The notes under the pieces were generated by a model, which was not told the origin of the DNA, made no database searches, and saw only the letters and a list, made by a program, of their open reading frames with translations. Below, piece by piece: positions 55,715-64,000 of a DNA stretch of 64,000 nucleotides; positions within the stretch are counted from its first letter, which is position 1, and every line of letters starts with the position of its first letter. Both the position numbers and the translations under genes were made by a program. The stretch comes from Zelopaecilomyces penicillatus (lineage: Eukaryota; Ascomycota; Sordariomycetes; Hypocreales; Pseudodiploosporaceae), in assembly GCA_005765155.1 (NCBI GenBank), contig VCCP01000002.1, positions 6,448,001 through 6,512,000 of the forward strand, given 5' to 3'.

Positions 55715-58700
55715 ATGTGTTCAATAGACGATGTAGCCTACTGGGGTCCTTTTATTCGCGATGCTTCTCGTTGTGGGCATCTCAGTTTCACTCTTCTGTT
55801 TGAGGAGGCTCTCATGTCAATGCCACTGTCAACCTGCGCACTCTTATTGGCCTTATATAGAATTACTGTCCTCTCAAAGGAGTCAATAAAGGCAAAGAGA
55901 AGCAAACTGTGCATAGTCAAGTTGGTGAGTAGGTCCAGGCATCAATTTGTTCCAATGTTTTTTTTGAGACCTCGCAACCCCAAAGCCGTTTCTGACTGTC
56001 TCCAGGTAATTAATAGTGCCTTTGCTATTCTGGCATTGACACAACTATGCTTGTATTCTATTCATGAAACCCCTACCACGAGGTTGTCCGTGGCATCCTC
56101 CACCGTTCTCTTCTTGGCTGCCCTGGTGTTTATTCCACTTTCTTGGTTGGAACATACAAGGTCTCTGCGGCCAAGTGCGATACTGGAGATCTACTTGGCC
56201 TTATCTATCCCTCTTGGTATTATACAATGCAAAACCCTGTGGATGATTCGCGGCTTCAAGCCTATCGCAGTCATATTCACAGTGATGCTCGTCATGAGGC
56301 TCATGGCGCTCCTGGCTGAGTCACAAGGAAAACGACGGATACTTCTGCCGCCATACAGAAATGTTGCACCAGATGGCACCAATGGTGTTTTTAGTTTGCT
56401 GTCAATTGCATGGTTGTTTCCATTGATGAGGAGGGGATTCACATCGACCCTGTCATTGCAAAATCTTCTTCAACTCAACAAGGAAATGGCTTCAAAAACC
56501 CTACTTGAGTCAACATCGCAACAATGGAACAGCTGTACGTATAACTATGTCTAAGACCTTTCTTATGCTGACAAGACTTTAGCTCCTCAAAAGAACTTAT
56601 TAGCGATGTTTATGGGCCTTTTGAGCCAGCAGAAATACACATTTTTCGTTGGGGGTGCGTTTCGCTTGTGCTTGGTTGCGCTGCGTTTCTCACAGCCCTT
56701 TTTGGTGCAGGCAGAGTTGGGCTTTTCAAGTGGCCGTCAATCAGCTCCAGTTGCCAAAGGTTCATGGCTGGTAGTTGGATATGCTGGCGTCTTTTTTGGT
56801 ATCATGGTACGTGTGTCCTCAGTCATGTTTGCTTGCTTCTATGTACTGACTTCTAAAATCAAGATCTGTCGATCAGGGTATCAGTATCACACTCGCAAGC
56901 TGGTCGTGAAAGTGAGAGGCAGCCTCATCTCATTCCTTTATAGCCATATGCTGAGAATGGACCCCGCGAAAGCGTCCGAGGCTGGCCCGACTTCTCTGAT
57001 CAGTGTCGATATGGAACGGATTGTAGCTGGACTGTTGACCATGCATGAAACTTGGGCATCTTTAATGGAGGTGTGCCTTTTCATCTGGATGATACAGCGA
57101 CAGATACACCTGGCGGCTGTAGCTTCAGCCATCACATCTTTGAGTAAGAAAACGCCGTCTTTCTCTTCAGAGACCTGAAAAACTAACATGTTGTTTAGTG
57201 TGTCTTGTGGCAAGTTTCATCATATCACTTCGGGCGTTTGGTCATCTCAACGCCTGGTTAGAGGCGTCTCAACGTCGAGTTGAAATTACCGAAAGTGCTC
57301 TTGGCCAGTTCAAATCTGTTGCCTTGGCTGGGTTTATGGAGACATTATTGTCTCGCATTTCTGCTCTTCGTGAGATTGAGGTCCAAATATCCAAAGGGCA
57401 TCGATCCATGGTTGTGGGTGTGCTTACGATGGGTATGTACAAAAAATTAGGAAACAAGGTGATAACACTGACAAATCTTAATAGCATATTCATCGGCGGT
57501 CTTGGCACCTATTATTGGCTTCGGCCTATTTAACTTTGTACCCAGCATACGGGGCTCAGGCATCTTCGACTCTAAGGTTGCATTTTCATCCCTCACGGCC
57601 TTCACACTTTTCGCAGCGGCAATTTTATCACTCGCTCAGTCGATCTTCGAGTTAATGGCTTCATTCAGCGGCTTCAGTAGATACTGGCAAGTACTGATGG
57701 AGTCGCAGCTAGTTGATCCCCGTGTGCAGATATCGAGCGCACCCTTGCACACTCTAGTAGATGGAAACGGAGATGAGGTAAATGAGGGCAGTATAGCACT
57801 TCGAGACCTGTCCACCAATCGACAATTGCTGCAGTCTGAAACTGCTTGTTTGGTTGCTCGAAATGCCGAGCTTGGATGGACTGGTAGGCCAGGCGTAATC
57901 TCTGAAGCCTCTTTCTCGATTTACAGCCAGAAAGTCACGGGCATTGTGGGAGGTCCTGGATCTGGGAAAACCACCTTACTGGAGTCCTTTTTGGGGTTAT
58001 CGACAATCTCTAAAGGTTCGCTTTCATCAGCCTTCACACATGCTGCTTATTGCAGCCAAACACCGTGGATCTTCGACGGCACCATTATGGACAATATTGT
58101 GCATTGCTCTGTCTTGTCCACATCTCGCTATGATGCTGTGGTGGCAGCCTGCGGACTTCGTCATGAGATACGTCGAATGCCATTGAGGGATAAAACACCT
58201 GTTGGAAGCGGTGGCGCACGTTTGAGCGGAGGACAGCGCAAGCGTGTGGTATGGCATGACATGACATGACCCCCGTGTTTGCACCATTGAATCTGACCAT
58301 TTGCTGATCATCCCTGTAGGCCTTAGCGAGAGCAGTATACTCCGGACTGGAGGTGCTGATTCTGGACGATGTTTTGAGCGGGCTTGATCCAGAAACATCC
58401 AGCAGTATCTGGCAGAACTTGTGCGGTGTGAACGGCCTGCTGCGACGAGAGGGGAGAACAGTTATCTTTTCTTCTGTACACAGTAAGAATTCTCATAAAA
58501 ACTCCAAATCAGATTACGAAATGCTAACATGAAAATAAAGCCACTGGCCTAGGTCTTGCTGATACCATTTTTGACCTTACAAACGGTAAAGTATCGGAGC
58601 GACAACCACAAGACACACTGTCATCCAGACAGATTGCTTTGGATCCCCCAAAATTAGCTCCAGAGCCAAAGTTCGTGCCAGATCCCTCATTTAGCTTCCA

Positions 58701-60949
58701 TAGATCAGCCCGAGCGCCAAGCACCCATGATGCTGCTGAAACTAGCGAAGGCAGCGATGAAAGCGAATTCGGCAAGGAGGTCGGGAAGAACAAGAAGAGA
58801 GTTGGTGATTGGCAAGCTTACCTTTACTACATCTCTTCCATTGGTCGACGCAACACTCTAGTGTTTCTTTCCCTCTGCCTCCTAATGGTCCTGGGTCTGC
58901 AGCTTCCCCGTACGTATACCCTCACACTGTTAATGTGCAGCGGAAATAAACTGGAGGGTTGTTGCTAATGGAAGTGATAGAGATATGGATTGGGTTATGG
59001 GCTCGAGCAAATGAGCGCAATAATGGACTAGGCTCAGCTACCTACTATGGAGTGTATATAGCGTTTGGAGGTTTTGCCTTGCTTTCGTTGATCTTTGGTG
59101 GTTTGTAAGTTTTCATGTTGTAAGACCCCGAGCAAAGGACACAAACTAACACTGTCAAGATATTTTATGCTTCGAATGATACCAAGATCAAGCCTTGTGC
59201 TTCACCGAGACTTACTCCAGACCACTTTGAGGTATGTGCCAATTTGACGGGGGAAAATAGGTGCTCTACTGACTGCATACTGAGCATAGAGCCTCCATTG
59301 TCTTCATCAACAACCAGAGCATTGGTAGTGTTTTGAACAGGTGCGTTACATCTGAACTGTCCCACACATTTTGACATGAATGCTTACAGCATCTGCAGAT
59401 TCAGCCAGGATCTAGCCATCTTGGATGCAGAGATTCCCATTTCTGGCTTCAACACAATCTTCTACATCCTCTCTTGCTTGGTACAAGCAATAGTAATCTC
59501 AGTATCTTCTCGATACATGGCAGCGTGCATGGCCGTTTTCTTAATCATGTTTTACGTGGTCCAGAATTTCTACCTAAAAACATCGCGTCAGCTACGGGTC
59601 ATGGACATCGAAGCAAAAGCACCACTAATATCCCACTTCTCAAGTACCGTCACCGGACTGAAGACAATCCGAAGTGGGAACTGGACTACAGATTTTGAAA
59701 CAAGCGGATTAGAGATCCTAGACAACTCGCAGAGACCGTTCTATCTCCTGTACTGTATCCAAGTGTGGCTCAGCTTCATTCTTGACTTTTTAGTGGCTGT
59801 GATTGCGATCGTACTCGTCAGCATCACCAATCGCTTGCAAGGAAGCGCTACAGCTGGATTTTTGGGCGTCGCGTTGACGAGTATGGTCAATTTTGGTGTT
59901 AACTTGAATGAACTGCTAGTTTCATGGACAAACATCGAAACGGCGCTACAAGCAGCGTTGAGAATTAGAGATTATTCGCGAGATACGCCAATCGAGACAG
60001 ATGATGCTACATCCGTCAGCCCGCCAACAAACTGGCCGCAGAAGGGTAGGATTGAGTTCCAAAATGTGTGCGCTTCATATGGGTACGTAACCAATTCTAT
60101 ATACTCGTCTACTATTTTCTTTCTCATTGTATCTAACATATTGGCAAGCGAAAACGCTGGTTTAGTCTTGGACAAATTGAGTTTTGTTGTCCAACCGGGA
60201 CAAAGCGTCGGAATCTGTGGCCGAAGCGGAAGGTAAGCGACGCTCCAAATAATCTCCTTTTGAGTCAATTATGCTGACAGTGTGGGCAACCAAATAGTGG
60301 GAAAAGTTCTCTTTTGGCTACGCTTTACCGACTTCTGGAGCTTGATGGCGGCTCCATTCTAATCGATGGCTTAGACACGCGCAAAATGCCGCGTCGAGAT
60401 CTTCGTCTCAATCTGCTCAACATACCACAGGACGCCTTTCTGCTCCCTGGGACACTGCGATATAATCTTGATCCATCAGGAGCCAAATCAGATACAGATT
60501 TGATCACGGCTCTAAAAGCTGTTCAATTGTGGGAAGGCCTGAGCGCCAAAGACGGACTGGAAACTGATATCAAGAACTGCGCATTCTCAAGCGGCCAAAG
60601 ACAGAGTCTAAGCTTGGCACGCGCCTTGGTCCGCAATGGAAGGATTGTCATTGTGGATGAGCTCACCAGCAAGTAAGCTTATCTAGCTCAACCCCTCTAC
60701 TTCTTACCCTTGAATTGTTGCTTACAGCCTAATCACAGCTTGGACGCCGAGAGCGCCGCAGTCATGAGAGACACGCTGCGGGATCACTTCCGATCGCACA
60801 CAGTCCTCATGGTTTCGCACAGACTAGAAGACCTTCTTTCGTGTGACCGGGTGCTCTTGATCGAAGAGGGGCGGTTTGTAGAGTTTGACCAGACGAGTGT
60901 GCTCTGGGCAGACGAGAAGTCAAGATTTCGAAGAATGTTTACATCTTAA
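55715..60949 (+). CDS. ABCC-type (MRP-like) multidrug ABC transporter
   Basis: Fifteen exons close in phase to about 1457 residues. Exon starts: 55715, 56006, 56583, 56864, 57199, 57485, 58320, 58541, 58981, 59160, 59290, 59399, 60149, 60298, 60739. The order is TMD0-like helices, TMD1, NBD1, TMD2, NBD2. NBD1: Walker A GGPGSGKTT (about 648), signature LSGGQRKRV, Walker B VLILDDVLSGLD (Asp at the usual Glu). NBD2: Walker A GRSGSGKSS, split by an intron, a weaker signature SSGQRQSLSLARAL and Walker B IVIVDELTSNLD with Glu. This NBD asymmetry is normal for fungal ABCC proteins, which pump conjugates and secondary metabolites at the plasma or vacuolar membrane. The exon-4 start (56864) is the least certain splice site. 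Between PKS and ligase genes, it is the likely exporter. Confidence 0.93.
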
Positions 60950-61154
60950 TAATCCAGCGATATAGACTGGTGCTTTACCTGAACAAAAATGTATTTACTC
61001 ATAGACTCTTTATATACTGAGGATGTGTTGATCACAAACAAGCGGGGATAACAGCAGGTTCTATTTCCCATTGATTTCATGGAGGGTTTAATGAAAAATC
61101 TATTGAATTCATTTCAAACGTACATAGCTAATCAATAGTTGTCTATTTAACCGC
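60950..61154. other. Convergent 3' intergenic region
   Basis: 205 bp between ABC transporter and ligase stops; A/T-rich, no gene. Confidence 0.4.
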
Positions 61155-63233
61155 TCATGATATTGAGCGAAGCTTATACTTCAATATCTTACCGGCCTGG
61201 TTCCTGGGAAACGCATCCACAAACTCAACGCGGCGATGCAGCCAGTGCGGTTCCGTCATGTTCTCCTGGACATGCTTGGCAATTTCCTTTTTGGTTGCTT
61301 CTTCTTCCTTGGCGGCACCGGCTGCTGTCCGGATAATGAATGCTTTGGCTCGCTCGCCGTCTCTGTCATGCGGGACAGCAATGACGGCTGCGTCCTCGAC
61401 GTCTGGGTGGAGTCGCAGACAAGCCTCAACCTCTGCTGACGCCACTTGCAGACCCTAAAGATGTCGAATTAGTACATTGCCATTAGCTTTTATTCGCGGA
61501 GATGTACGAACCTTTACTTTGACCATGTCCTTCAATCGATCGACAATAAACAGGTGCTCTGTGCCATCGGGCGAGGGGCGGAACAAGGCAACATCGCCAG
61601 TTTTTAACCAGCCAGGAGACTCAAATGCAGCGCTGGATGCCTCTTCATCGCCTACGTATCCCTTGAAAATGCTGGGAGACTCAAGTAGTAGCTCGCCCGC
61701 TTCCCCATACCCGGTTATGTCTTGGCCTTCTGAATCAATAAGACGGGCGCGGTATCGCGGGAGAAGCATGCCTGAGGACCCAGTCATGATTGAGCGCTTG
61801 CTTGTGAAGGATGTCATGACAGCAGTCTCCGTCAGACCTAAGGGATACTTTAGTATACTACAATAGGTTCATTTCTCACAGCTTTAACTGGAACACGGGA
61901 CGTGAGATGAACGTACCGTAGGCAGGGAGCATTGACCAGCCAGGTCGCAGGGTTTTGACCTTCTCACTGAGCTCTTTTGTGAGACCTCCGGCGCCAGTGA
62001 CGACGGAATTGACAGACGAAAGGTCGCAAAGGTCCAGAAGGAAAGCATTGTTTACAAGAGCTGACAGAATCGGCGGAACCTGTGTAGTGTAAGTTTCTTT
62101 CATGACGATCCTTCTTCTGGTGTTGGGGGAAATTAGCAAGGGATGCGCACCAGATAGAGTCTGTTGATCTTGAATTGTGCAATTGACTTCAACATAGACT
62201 GCATTTCGAATCGTGGATGAAGAACCAACGTATCGCCACGCCACAGCATGGCATGCTGGGTGATCAACCCATAGCTGTGAGTGAGCGGCAGAATACCCAA
62301 GGCAACCTCTGGAGCTGCATAGCTGTTGTTGAATCTCTCAGCAGCATCCTCAAACACTCTGCCCTGAAGCATGTTGGCGATTATGCCTCTGTGCGAGACG
62401 ATGGCTAGTTTCTGTGCACTCAGGCTCAGTTTGGTTCATGATAATTGTGTGGATGTTGAGTCTCTTACCTGCATGCCAGAAGTTCCACTTGTAGGACAGA
62501 AAAGAGCTACACGATCAACGTTTTCGTCATCATTGTCAAAGTTAACGGTCTCAATTGAATCTAGTAAGCGGCCCTCGCTAATCAAAGTTTCTACAAAGAG
62601 ACGCGAGCTGGCAGATTCATCGGCTGGCTTGGCATCGCCAGGAAAGTCGAGTATGTAGACCTTGTCAGTTGACATGCCCGCGCTGCCCGTGCCTTCAAGG
62701 CAAGTATTGAGCAGGATATGGTTGGTGAAGACAGCGGAACATTTGGATTGTTTAACATGACTTTCAATCTCTGCAGCTGAGCTTGTTGGGTGTAGCAGCA
62801 GGGCAATGCCGCCGACACGATGAATTGCCCAGCATAGAGTCAGAAAGTCCATCTATTTGGGTCATGGAGTGTTAGATATGGCCAAGTCTATTAAAGATTT
62901 CACAGAAGAGTCTTTAATCTAAGCAAGTTGAAGAACAAGTGGAATACGCACCGCGTTCACACTGAATATCCCAATCACTTTCTGCCCTGGTGAACCCTCA
63001 TTTGGCTGCCACTTGAGCTGCTGACAGAGGCTGCGCGCCAAAAAGTCAACTCGCTCACGAACTGCTTGCATAGATAGCGATGCGCCTGTAGATGCGCACA
63101 CCAGTGTTCCATTTGCGTCCGCGCCGGGAACCTGTCCCGGCCAAGACTGACTGAATAGGAAATCTCCCACCAGCGTTTTGGCCGGAGGGTCAAAGGGTAG
63201 GTCGCCGACCCATTCTGCACTTTTGAATACCAT
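61155..63233 (-). CDS. AMP-dependent acyl-CoA ligase (4-coumarate-CoA ligase-like)
   Basis: Six exons (63233-62952, 62852-62469, 62411-62151, 62079-61917, 61837-61512, 61454-61155) give 571 residues with phases closing. Adenylation motifs are complete: CPTSGTSGMQKLAIVSHRG (P-loop-like, about 217), LPLTHSYGLI, YGLTETAVMTS (about 363), WLKTGDVALF (about 443), IVDRLKDMVKVKG and the C-terminal lysine in RNQAGKILKYKL. The protein ends LRSIS, not a PTS1 peroxisomal signal, and no signal peptide is seen, so it is probably cytosolic. It would activate a carboxylic acid as acyl-AMP then acyl-CoA. Beside a PKS that lacks a release domain, it may supply a starter unit or activate the released acid; this is inference. 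Confidence 0.93.
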
Positions 63234-64000
63234 GGCTGTGTTTCTTCTTTTTTGTTTTACAAGCAATTGATGATGGGGTGTTCGTGTCAAGTGAACACGA
63301 TAAGAGAGGTATCTGTTATGGAGACTGAAAATCCGAAAGATATCAACGGGATGCCAGACAACGAGAACTGGACACTGAATAATTACAAAGAATGCAAGAC
63401 ACATGGGCATCACGTCACACACACCCCTTGCTGTTCTTTTACGGAGACGCCAACTGTATAACTTGTTCCACATGTAAGCAGCCACATCCATGGTATCTCA
63501 TGCACGGGAGCATCCGAAAATTCCGACCCCTGATACGGACATGTGCTATCCCATCGATACCTACCTATTTCACATAGCATAAGCCACGATGATTCAAGGG
63601 GCTTACAGTATGCGACGCCGTAAGGGGTGACCATGGCTGATGTGATCTTCGTTGCCGTATGCAACTAGCTCTGCGCCATTGACGGGATGACGATTTGCGA
63701 ATAGATAGTTTCTGGTTTTGTGTTTTGCGTGAGCCGAGAGATGAGAAGAAAGAATAAGAGGAACAGAATTCCAGTCCTGATTCCCCACAAAGCACTCGGC
63801 CAAGACAGAAGTCCAATAGATGCTTGCGTGGTAGCACAGCCATCCGCGAATATCCAATTGACTCCAAGTGATTCCAAGTGACTACATGGTAAATAATAAC
63901 ATTGGTACAAGGTATGGCGAAAGCAACCTAATCTGGACAGCACAGGTATTCCATATATTCGTATAGCCATCACACGCCCCCCCTCTGCCAGGGTCTGCGC
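63234..64000. other. Region upstream of the ligase, no gene supported
   Basis: 767 bp to the window edge. A minus-strand frame at 63665-63973 has one hydrophobic stretch (GILFLLFFLLI) but no start context or family resemblance, so it is not called. Confidence 0.4.

Noticed and set aside
63665..63973. Minus-strand frame with one hydrophobic stretch at the window edge
   Set aside because: No family resemblance and no good start; a single LLFFLL run is not enough.

Overview
The window looks like nuclear DNA of a filamentous ascomycete (Pezizomycotina). Genes are split by many short GT-AG introns of about 50-100 bp with TACTAAC/GCTAAC branch sites. The families are typical of moulds: a highly reducing polyketide synthase, a GH128 glucanase, a DUF3425-type bZIP factor, NmrA-like and berberine-bridge-type proteins, and dispersed 5S genes. 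The species cannot be named from this sequence. Exon boundaries below were worked out by hand from splice sites and phase, and most models close in frame.

From 1 to 34 kb the layout is mostly independent genes: branch-point binding protein BBP (3' end off the window), an APH-type phosphotransferase, a secreted GH128 glucanase, a 2-oxoglutarate/Fe(II) oxygenase, an MFS transporter, a secreted FAD-linked oxidase and an ACC-synthase-like aminotransferase. The last four could form a small metabolic neighbourhood. Next come three tandem, divergent 5S rRNA units on the minus strand (16.65-17.17 kb) and a GH31 alpha-glucosidase pseudogene (18.1-21.0 kb). They are followed by a divergent bZIP/NmrA pair, a secreted threonine-rich protein with an apparent frameshift at its start, a beta-carbonic anhydrase, a Fic protein, a metallophosphoesterase and two small hydrophilic proteins.

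From 35 to 63 kb the content changes to what appears to be a biosynthetic gene cluster. It holds a CYP52-like P450 (possibly damaged) divergent from a sterol-methyltransferase-like enzyme, an F-box-like protein, and an 11-exon highly reducing PKS of about 2580 residues (KS-AT-DH-MT-ER-KR-ACP). The PKS is divergent from an M20 amidase/carbamoylase. A 15-exon ABCC transporter and a convergent acyl-CoA ligase follow. A short relic of another PKS lies between the methyltransferase and the F-box gene. Plausibly the PKS makes a reduced, C-methylated chain, the ligase activates a starter or product acid, the P450, methyltransferase and amidase tailor it, and the ABC pump exports it. The product is not identifiable from sequence.

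The observations most worth following up are the 5S units, whose changes are compensated in helices; the PKS cluster with its unusual methyltransferase; the Fic protein that seems to lack the inhibitory glutamate; and the decayed GH31 gene.
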